Source: Thalassotalea sediminis
GTDB lineage: Bacteria > Pseudomonadota > Gammaproteobacteria > Enterobacterales > Alteromonadaceae
Assembly: GCF_030295915.1 (NCBI RefSeq)
Contig: NZ_AP027361.1
Location: 434,001-498,000 of the forward strand
Length of the DNA stretch: 64,000 bases
Reading direction: 5' to 3'
In this document: positions 10,205 through 18,520 of the stretch, piece after piece
How positions within the stretch are numbered: the stretch's first letter is position 1
Layout of the letters: each line of letters begins with the position of its first letter
Program-made: the position numbers and the translations under genes
The notes under the pieces: model-generated
What the model was told of the DNA's origin: nothing
What the model saw: the letters and a program-made list of their open reading frames with translations, nothing else
The model's database searches: none

Positions 10205-12035
10205 TTTCTTCTACCCGATCCTTTTGGTAGGTCCCCCACAGCAGACTGCGAGTTAATACGCCTTGTTGGTTTAATTTTAATACGCCTGTTTGTCCATAAT
10301 GGCGTATATAAGGTTGTTGTTTAAAAACAGTAAACTTTTTAATCAGAGCATAGCTATCATACCCCATCGCAAATATACGTTCTAAACTGTCACTTCTATC
10401 AGGCCAAACTTGAGAGCTGAGTTGTTTGAGTGATTGATTTTGTTGCTTACTACGTAATTGCCAAGGCATTTCGGTAAACGATAAGCCTGAAAGGTCGCGA
10501 CTGTCACTTTTATCGCTATTGTCACTATGGCTTCTGGAGCTTGCAAATACAGGAATTGCACGGGCAAAAGGTGAAATATTAACATCAATGTAAGGCTTTA
10601 GTAACCGCGTTTCATTGGGTGAAGCAACGATATAGATCATGTCAATATCAAGACGATTTCGCTCTTGTGTTTTAAGTTGTTGACGTATGCGTCTGTCAAT
10701 ATCTCTGATGCGCTTTTTACTCTTATCTAGCTCGAGTGTACTCTCTAATTTTTCCTGCACTTTACTCGCATCTTCAAAGACGATTACCTCCGGCGACTTA
10801 CCGTTAATTCGTTGCCACTGGGCACTAAATGTTTTAGCTATGCGTTCACTAATGCTGTCTTGTTGAGCAAATACAATGGGTGAGGTAAAGTTACGTCTAC
10901 TTAACGTAGTTGCTGCTTGAATTGCTTCATCTTCAGGGTTCATTGACAATACCATATGGTTATCTTTTAATGCCTGATTTTGTGGTAGGTTTAATAATAA
11001 TGTCGGCAAGGTTAATGAAGATTGTGATAAATAGGTATCGACATTCTGCTTTAACAATGGACCAATCACATGATCTATATTGAGCTCAGCAAGTTGCTCC
11101 GCAAGCAACTGAAAATCAACCGTTGAAGTATCTATGAAATGTAATGCGGTTTCTCGATTATTGTTATATGCCGCTAATATACCTTGTTGTGCAGTTTCAC
11201 CTGCTGCCTTTTGTTTTCCTGTTAAGGGTAATAGAACGGCTATGTTGTGTTCGTCATCTTCATCTTGTACTGTCTCGCTTGATAAACTAGCGATAACGGT
11301 ATTAGCAGGGTGATCGCGGTAATCGCGTTGCCATTGTGTTAAATAACGATTAAAAGTCGCGGGTTGATAGCCAAAGCGATGTGCAAAATTAAGTAATTGC
11401 TTCCAACCGGTAAAATAAGGAGGATTTAACTGTGTTAAAAGCTCAACTTCCCACTGCGATAACTTGTTTAAATCGAGCCAAACTTGTTGTGCTTGCTGCT
11501 GATACACTTCTTTATTTGCTAATGCTAAACCGCGTAATTTAGCGTCTAATGATGCTAAAGGTAGAGCCCTTTGCTGTTGTATCGCTGATAAAAGATAATA
11601 ATATTCTTCAGGTTGAGAGGAGCCATCAAGCCATTTTTCTGCTTCTAAAAGGTGTAGATATGCTTTTTCAAGCTCACCTAAATTTAACAAGCTTTGGGCG
11701 CTAATTAACGTAAGTTGGTATTTAACTGCGAATCGGTCTGTTAGTGGTTGAATTTGTTTCGCGAGCCATAACGCTTTTTTGTTTTCATTTTCATTGATCA
11801 ATTGGCGTGCTGCCTTTACCAATAAAGCTGTCGCTTGTTCTCCCTTTGTTTTCTCAGCCTGCGCTAAGTAATCTTGTGAAGATTCTGTTAGGGCTTCACT
11901 GGCGATAATTTGTTGCTGCGTTTGTGTTTGCTTTGCCTTTTTTACGGGTTTTGTCGCGCAACTTGCTAGTAATAATAATATGGCGACGAATACAACACTG
12001 AGCAAACTTTTTACGGTAAAGTAATGATATGTCAC
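10191..12035 (-). CDS. lpoA: Penicillin-binding protein activator LpoA
   Basis: An outer-membrane lipoprotein that reaches through the periplasm to stimulate PBP1A. The frame extends to a TTG at 12041, but the GTG at 12035 has AAGG 7 nt upstream and is preferred (614 aa). Signal peptide and lipobox LLASC, then a helical TPR-like N-domain (~40-240) and a C-terminal periplasmic-binding-protein-like domain (~255-600; IAVLLPLTGKQKAAGETAQQG, HVIGPLLKQNV). It heads the operon with yraN, diaA and dolP and is divergent from rsmI, as in E. coli (yraL-yraM-yraN-yraO-yraP). Confidence 0.92.
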
Positions 12036-12122
12036 TAACAAGCCTTACAATTGATGGATCTTTTTGATTGATATTGCTTTATAATAAACGCCAAACACTT
12101 TTGGCTCAACAGAACTATTTAA

Positions 12123-12971
12123 ATGACTTTACCAGAAGAGAACGCCGGAACATTGTTTATTGTTGCAACCCCAATAGGCAATCTTGGTGATATTAGCCAA
12201 CGAGCTATAGATACTTTACGTGATGTGGATATTATCGCATGTGAAGACACTCGACATACCAAAAAGCTTTTGTCCGCTTTTTCTATTAATGGAAAAACGA
12301 TGTCTCTGCACGATCACAATGAACGTCAAAAGCAAGAGTATATTGGTGAGCAGCTAACCGCAGGTAATAATGTCGCGTTAGTGTCAGATGCGGGAACGCC
12401 ACTTATTAGTGATCCTGGATTTCACCTAGTGCGTTATTGTCGACAGCTAGGTCTCAACGTTTCGCCAGTTCCAGGCGCTTGTGCTGCTATAGCAGCTTTA
12501 TCTGTTGCAGGATTACCGACGGACAGGTTTGCGTTTGAAGGTTTTCTACCATCAAAATCTGGTGCAAGACAGGCAACATTGCAAAATGTAGCCAATGAAA
12601 CAAGAACAATGGTTTTCTATGATGCACCTCGAAGAGCAATAGATACAGTCGCTGATATTGTTACCGTTTTAGGCGAGGAACGTTATATCGTAATCGCGCG
12701 AGAATTAACCAAAACCTTTGAAACTATACACTCAGCGAAAGCAGGTGAAATGCATGCTTGGTTATCAAACGATCCTAATCAATTAAAAGGTGAGATGGTT
12801 TTGATTATTGAAGGAATGACAGCGTCAGCCTCAGAAATTACAGCTGACGTTGAGCGTGCATTAAAAAGAGTGTTAAAAGAATTACCGCCGAAGAAAGCCT
12901 GTGCGGTTATCGCAGATTTATACAGTGTAAATAAAAAGGCATTGTATGAGTTAAGTTTAAGCTATAAATAG
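12123..12971 (+). CDS. rsmI: 16S rRNA (cytidine-1402-2'-O)-methyltransferase RsmI
   Basis: A 282-residue SAM-dependent tetrapyrrole-methylase-fold enzyme that methylates the ribose of C1402 in 16S rRNA. Family motifs: ATPIGNLGDIS near the start, ACEDTRHTKKLL, LVSDAGTPLISDPG, and the PGACAAIAALSVAGLPTDRF loop. C-terminal helical extension as in the E. coli protein (YraL). Divergent from lpoA with an 87-bp gap, in which a TATAAT (12080-12085) is a good -10 element but without a clear -35. Confidence 0.95.
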   Translation: MTLPEENAGTLFIVATPIGNLGDISQRAIDTLRDVDIIACEDTRHTKKLLSAFSINGKTMSLHDHNERQKQEYIGEQLTAGNNVALVSDAGTPLISDPGFHLVRYCRQLGLNVSPVPGACAAIAALSVAGLPTDRFAFEGFLPSKSGARQATLQNVANETRTMVFYDAPRRAIDTVADIVTVLGEERYIVIARELTKTFETIHSAKAGEMHAWLSNDPNQLKGEMVLIIEGMTASASEITADVERALKRVLKELPPKKACAVIADLYSVNKKALYELSLSYK

Positions 12972-13012
12972 CGGTAATATGCAGATGAGTAGATTTTAAT
13001 AGGAGTAATAGC

Positions 13013-13396
13013 GTGGCGTCACACGGAACCCATCAAATTGTGCGGCAAGACAATATATTGTTGGTAAAACTCATTGGGAGTTTCAATGAAACTGGCGTTC
13101 ACGCTTACGTAGATGCAGTGAAAAAACACATTGCAGCTATACATGGAAAAGGCTTTGCGATGCTAATTAATGATACGGAAGTTGATGGTGGCACGCCAGA
13201 AGCTTATCAAGTACTGAATGATTACAATAATTGGTTGAACTCTCAGCCAGTTATTGCCAAAGCCTTTGTGCTAGAGTCACTCGCTTTGAAGCATATTATA
13301 TTAGCTCGAACACCTGCACTGAAAAAGCAAAATATTGAGTTTTTCGCCGATGATAACAGCGCTATAGCTTGGCTTAAAACCCAGTTAGAAGAGTAA
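13013..13396 (+). CDS. SpoIIAA-like (STAS-fold) protein of unknown function, linked to regBA
   Basis: A 127-residue soluble protein with GTG start and AGGAG 7 nt upstream. The pattern ILLVKLIGSFNETGVHAYVD ... GFAMLINDTEVDGGTPEAYQVL ... IEFFADDNSAIAWLKTQL fits the SpoIIAA/STAS-like alpha-beta fold that appears in lipid- or anti-sigma-binding proteins. It does not show the conserved phosphorylatable Ser motif of true anti-anti-sigma factors. Only 4 nt separate its stop from the regB-like start, so it is probably in one operon with regB and regA and may feed information into that system; this is inference. Confidence 0.6.
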   Translation: MASHGTHQIVRQDNILLVKLIGSFNETGVHAYVDAVKKHIAAIHGKGFAMLINDTEVDGGTPEAYQVLNDYNNWLNSQPVIAKAFVLESLALKHIILARTPALKKQNIEFFADDNSAIAWLKTQLEE

Positions 13397-13400
13397 ATAA

Positions 13401-14645
13401 ATGATTAAATTACTCAGTTTTTTTTCTCGCATGTCGACCGTAGAGCTTATTATGGCACTACGAGGTATGTCGATTATACTTCAAGTTTTTCTACTGTTAT
13501 TTGTAAATTTGGCATTAAATTACCAATTGCCTTGGTTACCCATGTTCATCGTTATTGGAGTAGAGTTAGCCTTCAATATAGCGAGCTTTGTACAAACCAG
13601 AACTACAAGTCATTCAAGTAAGCACCTTGTATTGGTGCAGCTTTTAGCTGACGTTATGTTCTTAGGTTGCTTATTATATTTTAGTGGAGGGGCAACAAAC
13701 GCCTTCATTTCGTTATTTCTTGTGCCCATTGCAATTGCGGCGATTACATTGCCATTTTTGGGGTGTCTTGCCATATCGTCCTGTGCCATTGTTATTTACT
13801 CTATATTATTGTGGACCATGCCAATGCATGTTATGCATGGAAATATGGAAGGTCATTTCATTGGCATGTGGTTAAATTTCCTTTTTTCTGCGCTCGTGCT
13901 TTCGCTCGTTGTAGGCTATTTAGCTCGTACCATTGCTGGTCGTGAAAAAACGATTGCACAATATCGTGAGCAACAATTAAAAAAGGAGCGAATTATTGCG
14001 CTAGGGGTTGCTTCTGCGCAGGTTACACATAATTTAGCAACGCCCTTAGCTACATTGCAATTATTGACAGAAGAGCTTAAAGAAGAGGCACATGTTGATC
14101 CTGCTTTAGTGGCAGACATTACCCAACAGGTGGCACGTTGTTCACAAAGCTTACGTGCTTTTAGAGCAACATCTGAGCAGATTAAAACAAATGAAAAACA
14201 TACAATTGCTTGTACGTTGTTGCTAAAGCAAATAAAAAGTCACTGTCAATTAACTTACCCAAATGTGAGTTTTCAATTTATTAACAATGCTGAAACAGCC
14301 AATATTGCTATAGATGGTTCGTTTATTCCTGCAGTTGTTAACGTGATTGATAATGCCGTGCATGCTAGCCAAGAAAGTGAACATAATGTTATTGAAATTG
14401 AATCAAGCATAAAGCAGCACGAGTGGTGTTTATCAATTCGAGATTATGGCACTGGGTTTATCGTTGAACAATTAAAAGAACTGGGGGACTTCCCTCAAAT
14501 AAGTGAGCATGGCTTAGGTGTTGCGATTATGTTGAGTAACGCGAGCCTTGAACGATTATCAGGTAAACTGTGGTTAGATAATCATCAATCAGGTGGTGCG
14601 GTTGTTGTGATTTCTATGCCATTAAAAGAGACATTGCCGCCATGA
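13401..14645 (+). CDS. regB: RegB/PrrB-type redox-sensing membrane histidine kinase
   Basis: A 414-residue kinase with about six N-terminal membrane helices (~20-175), a phosphoacceptor helix and an HATPase domain (~300-405: VINVIDNAVHAS, IRDYGTGFI, HGLGVAIM). The loop GGATNAFISLFLVPIAIAA matches the GG-x-x-NPF quinone-interaction segment of RegB, with Ala in place of Pro. The H-box is THNLATPLATLQLL (His210), with Asn after the His where RegB of Rhodobacter has Glu. No clear redox Cys as in RegB was noted in the dimerisation region. RegB responds to the quinone pool or oxygen and phosphorylates RegA. It overlaps regA by 4 nt (ATGA). Confidence 0.83.
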   Translation: MIKLLSFFSRMSTVELIMALRGMSIILQVFLLLFVNLALNYQLPWLPMFIVIGVELAFNIASFVQTRTTSHSSKHLVLVQLLADVMFLGCLLYFSGGATNAFISLFLVPIAIAAITLPFLGCLAISSCAIVIYSILLWTMPMHVMHGNMEGHFIGMWLNFLFSALVLSLVVGYLARTIAGREKTIAQYREQQLKKERIIALGVASAQVTHNLATPLATLQLLTEELKEEAHVDPALVADITQQVARCSQSLRAFRATSEQIKTNEKHTIACTLLLKQIKSHCQLTYPNVSFQFINNAETANIAIDGSFIPAVVNVIDNAVHASQESEHNVIEIESSIKQHEWCLSIRDYGTGFIVEQLKELGDFPQISEHGLGVAIMLSNASLERLSGKLWLDNHQSGGAVVVISMPLKETLPP

Positions 14646-15181
14646 AAGTACTGCTTATAGAAGATGATCAAGCGTATGCTTCTGTACTGTCACGACGTTT
14701 GAGTAAGTACAAACTTACTGTTGAACATAGTGAAAATAACAGTGATGCTTTATTGAAAGTGAGGTCTTTTAAGCCAGATGCGATCCTGTTAGATATGCAT
14801 TTAGCGGGAGAGAGTGGCTTAACACTTATTTCACCTATAAAGCATGTATTACCTTTTTGCCGCATTATTCTGTTAACCGGGTATGCCAGCATTGCTACGG
14901 CGGTAAAGGCAATTAAATTAGGGGCTGATGATTACTTAGCGAAACCTATAGATACTGATACATTGTTAAAAACACTCGACGTAAGTGATCAAAATATCGC
15001 GACTGAATTTACTCACGTGCCTAAACACTTAAGTGCAGAGCAAGCAGAATGGGAACATATTCAGCAAGTATTGCGAGCCAATGATGGCAATATTTCCGCG
15101 GCTGCACGTCATCTTTCAATGCACAGAAGAACGTTACAACGAAAGTTAAAAAAACGCCCTAGCTTTATTAGTAAAAACTAG
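14642..15181 (+). CDS. regA: RegA/PrrA/ActR-type response regulator
   Basis: A 179-residue response regulator: receiver domain (~1-115) with LLIEDD near the start, phosphoacceptor Asp about D51 in ILLDMHLAGESG, and T/K positions in LLTGYAS and LAKPID; then a Fis-type helix-turn-helix (DGNISAAARHLSMHRRTLQRKL), the hallmark of RegA. RegA controls respiration, redox and energy genes, with the reported site GCGNC-N5-GNCGC; a near match lies at 17368-17382. The last codons contain a terminator that works on the opposite strand. Confidence 0.88.
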   Translation: MKVLLIEDDQAYASVLSRRLSKYKLTVEHSENNSDALLKVRSFKPDAILLDMHLAGESGLTLISPIKHVLPFCRIILLTGYASIATAVKAIKLGADDYLAKPIDTDTLLKTLDVSDQNIATEFTHVPKHLSAEQAEWEHIQQVLRANDGNISAAARHLSMHRRTLQRKLKKRPSFISKN

Positions 15182-15186
15182 GGCGT
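15148..15186 (-). terminator. Rho-independent terminator for the minus-strand TonB receptor, embedded in the regA 3' end
   Basis: ACGCCCTAG (15154-15162) and CTAGGGCGT (15178-15186) form a perfect 9-bp stem with a 15-nt loop. On the minus strand it is followed by seven Ts (complement of the A-run 15148-15154), whereas the plus-strand downstream side is not T-rich. It therefore fits the TonB receptor ending at 15218, although its left arm lies inside the regA coding sequence. Confidence 0.8.
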
Positions 15187-15217
15187 AAGGGTATAGACAG
15201 ATGTCTATATGCGGAAC

Positions 15218-17278
15218 TTAGAATGATAGTGTGGCCGTTAACCAAACGCTTCTTTCTGTGCTTGGTATGCGAGACATTGGCGATATATCACTGCCATTAA
15301 CGCGGTTGTATGCAGACAAGTGATCTTGATATTCGCGATTTGTTAAATTTTTAACGCCAAAATTAAGGCTGAGTTGATTGGCGAGTTGGTAATCACCAAC
15401 GATATCGATATAACCATAGCCTGCAGTGGATTTTTCATGGTTTAAGGTGGCGACATTATCTTGTGAAGCAAAGGCATGTAAGCGAGTTGTAACTTGCCAC
15501 CCATCCCCTTGGTAACTCAAAGCGAGATGACCATTAAGTGGAGCAACACGATAGAGGTTATCATCAATATCCTTACGTTTTCCTCTAACATAGCTCACAG
15601 TCGTTGAAAGTTGCCAGTACTCTCCAAGTTGGTAAACTAATTGTCCATCAAAGCCTGATAACTGTGCATCCACGTTAGAAAATTGCAATACCGTGTCACT
15701 GTTCATCATCATTTTTGCCAACATATTGACCGGCATATTCATATTTGGCATTCCCTGTATATAGTCATTAATACGGGTATAAAAAATATCACCGACAAAC
15801 ATAAAATTATCCGTTTGATATGTTGTGCCTATATTTATTTGATTAGCGGTTTCACTCTCTAAGTTAACGTTTCCAAGGTAAGTATTTCCATCTGCAAGTC
15901 CGGCAGTTGCTTCCATTGGTAACCACAAGTATCGTTCTTGATAACTTGGTGCTCGTTGCTTTTGGGCAATGGAAATGAGTAATTGCGTATTATGTATTTT
16001 GGGGAGTAACCAATCTAAGGTTAAGTCTGTATTTGTGTCATTCTGGTGGCGATCACCTTGATTAAAAGAGGTGACTAGCTCTTTTATGGTGGGGTTCATC
16101 ATCGCCATATGATGGCTGACGTTGTCCGCTTTGGCGGAGATACGTTTAACTCTCGCACCAAGTGTTACTGTATGTGCCAAATAGTGTTGTTGATACTCCC
16201 CGAACAAACTAATTTTTTTATCTTTAATATTGTTAAAGTTTGCAATATTAAACATCATATTATTTGGGTTGGTAATGGTCGCATCGTGTGTTGATTGGTA
16301 TCCATCAAACCCTAACGTCCATGCGTTATTTTTCCAATCAATGGTAAACGAAGTCGTTTCAGATTGTGCGTGATTGCTGCGATGCATTGTTGGCATCATA
16401 TTCATGCGCTGTTGAAAGTTGTCCATTTTATGATCAGCATCAATAAAGCCAAGCTGCCAACTTAACTCACCCTTTGCGAGAGCGTGCTTGCCATATAGTT
16501 GTGTACGATGTGTGTAGATAAAATCAATATCCATGGGCAGTGAAGGTGTACCTGCCTCATGGGTGTCGTTATAGTGATAATTAACACCTAAGGTGGCATC
16601 GTTAAAGCGTACTGCGCCTGAAAACCCTGATTGTGTTTTGGTATAGCCTGTTGGTGTAATGACCCTGCCATCTGCGGCAGTTAGGTGTTCTGCCATTCTC
16701 GTATCTATATAAGCCATTAATGCAGCTTTGTTTGTGCTTAGGTTTATCAAACCTGCGGTATTTTTTGATTCGCCATTTTCTTGATAGCCAATACGCACAT
16801 CTCCAGAAAGTAATGCATGCGTTGTTTCTGAAAAATGTGCCTGTTTAAGCGTGGTATTGATTGATCCACCAAGTGATTCGATACCCGAAGTGACCGAAGC
16901 AATACCACGTTGCATGGTAATGCTATCAGTGATAATCGCTGGACTATAGCTCAGCGGTGTGTCCATTGCATTTGGTCCCGCTCCGATAATATGTTGCCCA
17001 CCGACTTGCGTGGCAACGCGATCACCGTACAGTCCACGATATTGAACAATACCCGTTAAGCTGCCATTTTTATTAACATTAGCACCTGCAATTAAGCGTA
17101 AATTGTCGGAAATGTCGGCATGTTGCACTTCTGTTTCCACAACAGCGATACGTTCAGTTGTTCTTTCACCAAGAACAACTATCTGTTCTATGTCATCAGC
17201 AGTTGCATTGTATGGGGTTAATAGAACCAGTGGGAAAGCCATTACAAGCGATTTAGTCAGTTGATTTAAGGTTTTCAT
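15218..17278 (-). CDS. Methionine-rich TonB-dependent outer-membrane receptor, possibly for copper
   Basis: A 686-residue receptor: signal peptide (cut near NATA-DD), plug domain (~40-150: GIVQYRGLYGDRV, QRGIASVTSGIESLGG) and a 22-strand-type barrel ending in WLTATLSF. The extracellular parts carry unusual Met/His clusters (MNMMPTMHRSNH, HHMAMM, and a run with MPNMNMP and KMMM near residue 515). The segment GPNAMDTPLSY resembles CPNRMDPPTSY of the copper receptor OprC, keeping the Met of its CxxxM site but not the Cys. Copper is thus a reasonable but unproven substrate. It is convergent with regBA and has a RegA-like site upstream. Confidence 0.75.
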   Translation of the reverse strand: MKTLNQLTKSLVMAFPLVLLTPYNATADDIEQIVVLGERTTERIAVVETEVQHADISDNLRLIAGANVNKNGSLTGIVQYRGLYGDRVATQVGGQHIIGAGPNAMDTPLSYSPAIITDSITMQRGIASVTSGIESLGGSINTTLKQAHFSETTHALLSGDVRIGYQENGESKNTAGLINLSTNKAALMAYIDTRMAEHLTAADGRVITPTGYTKTQSGFSGAVRFNDATLGVNYHYNDTHEAGTPSLPMDIDFIYTHRTQLYGKHALAKGELSWQLGFIDADHKMDNFQQRMNMMPTMHRSNHAQSETTSFTIDWKNNAWTLGFDGYQSTHDATITNPNNMMFNIANFNNIKDKKISLFGEYQQHYLAHTVTLGARVKRISAKADNVSHHMAMMNPTIKELVTSFNQGDRHQNDTNTDLTLDWLLPKIHNTQLLISIAQKQRAPSYQERYLWLPMEATAGLADGNTYLGNVNLESETANQINIGTTYQTDNFMFVGDIFYTRINDYIQGMPNMNMPVNMLAKMMMNSDTVLQFSNVDAQLSGFDGQLVYQLGEYWQLSTTVSYVRGKRKDIDDNLYRVAPLNGHLALSYQGDGWQVTTRLHAFASQDNVATLNHEKSTAGYGYIDIVGDYQLANQLSLNFGVKNLTNREYQDHLSAYNRVNGSDISPMSRIPSTERSVWLTATLSF

Positions 17279-17367
17279 CTTGGGCAGAGTACTTCAAAAA
17301 GATGGTTAATTTATGCAGGCTATATTTCTTCAAAGCTTACTGAAAAACAACAAGAAAACCCTAAAGT

Positions 17368-17382
17368 GCGACAATATGTCAC
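17368..17382. promoter_or_regulatory. Candidate RegA-type operator
   Basis: GCGACAATATGTCAC fits the reported RegA/PrrA consensus GCGNC-N5-GNCGC at 9 of 10 fixed positions, and is the core of the imperfect palindrome TGCGACA-ATA-TGTCACA at 17367-17383. It lies 90 bp upstream of the Met-rich TonB receptor and 65 bp upstream of the rnpB -35. Regulation is inferred. Confidence 0.4.
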
Positions 17383-17446
17383 AGGCTTAGTTAATCGACA
17401 ATTTCGCTTTACATTAAAAATAATAAGTAGCAAGTACAAGTATGTT

Positions 17447-17475
17447 TTGTTGTTGTTTAGATATTGGGGTAGAAT
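17447..17475 (+). promoter_or_regulatory. rnpB promoter
   Basis: TTGTTG (17447-17452), 17-nt spacer, TAGAAT (17470-17475), then a GC-rich discriminator (GCGCCCC). The predicted start near 17482-17483 coincides with the RNA 5' end deduced from the P1 stem. GC-rich discriminators are typical of stable-RNA promoters under stringent control. Confidence 0.75.
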
Positions 17476-17482
17476 GCGCCCC

Positions 17483-17880
<398 letters not shown>

Positions 17881-17887
17881 TTTTCTT

Positions 17888-17920
17888 AAACCCTGATGGT
17901 AACATCAGGGTTTTTCTTTT
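17888..17920 (+). terminator. rnpB rho-independent terminator
   Basis: AAACCCTGATG (17888-17898), GTAA loop, CATCAGGGTTT (17903-17913), then a T-rich tail. It lies directly after the RNase P RNA 3' end. Confidence 0.93.
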
Positions 17921-18520
17921 TAGACAATCAATTGTCTACGACGCTTATACCTCAGCGAAAGCGACTTATCGGCTAACTCAAAATTTTAGTAATTGTTTTT
18001 TCTATATGTTAATCAAGCAGAATCATAAATTTTCTTATATTTCAAACTTTTAAAGGTAAAGTTTCGCCGCTGTTTTACTTTTCAACCTCTTTAAACTCGC
18101 TAACACACCCCCTTATTTTTTAATCACTTTTCATCTGTGATTCTAACTAATTCATTTGGTACTTTTATCAAATTTAAAAAGAACAATACTTATGCTTCAA
18201 ACTGGCTTGAATTTAGTTAAATTCCAGCCATTAGTTATCGTAGAAATCATTATAACCACCGTAGTGTTATTTGGTGTAAATAGTTAACTCTTTGTAATAT
18301 AAGAAAATATACCATTATTTGTTTGTTTTTCTTGATAATTAGTAAAAACACTTGACTTATTATTTTTGACTACTTAATGTGTTTACAGTGCATTTTATTC
18401 TCACTGCAAGTTTGTTTTACGGTTACCGTAGCTGACAAAAAATGCTCAAAAAAACACCTCAAAAAGCTGTTGAAGTGTGATTAACCATGACGGAACTACA
18501 CAAAACGGAAACTACAAATT
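17921..18520. other. 600-bp AT-rich intergenic region before the chitin-binding protein gene
   Basis: No credible gene was found. It holds an 18-nt palindrome (TAGACAAT-CA-ATTGTCTA, 17921-17938) just after the rnpB terminator and a 13-nt palindrome (TACGGTTACCGTA, 18418-18430) about 90 nt before the 18521 start, a plausible operator position. Two overlapping TTGACT elements near 18352 and 18366 could be -35 boxes, but no good -10 accompanies them. The immediate leader lacks a strong Shine-Dalgarno. Confidence 0.4.
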
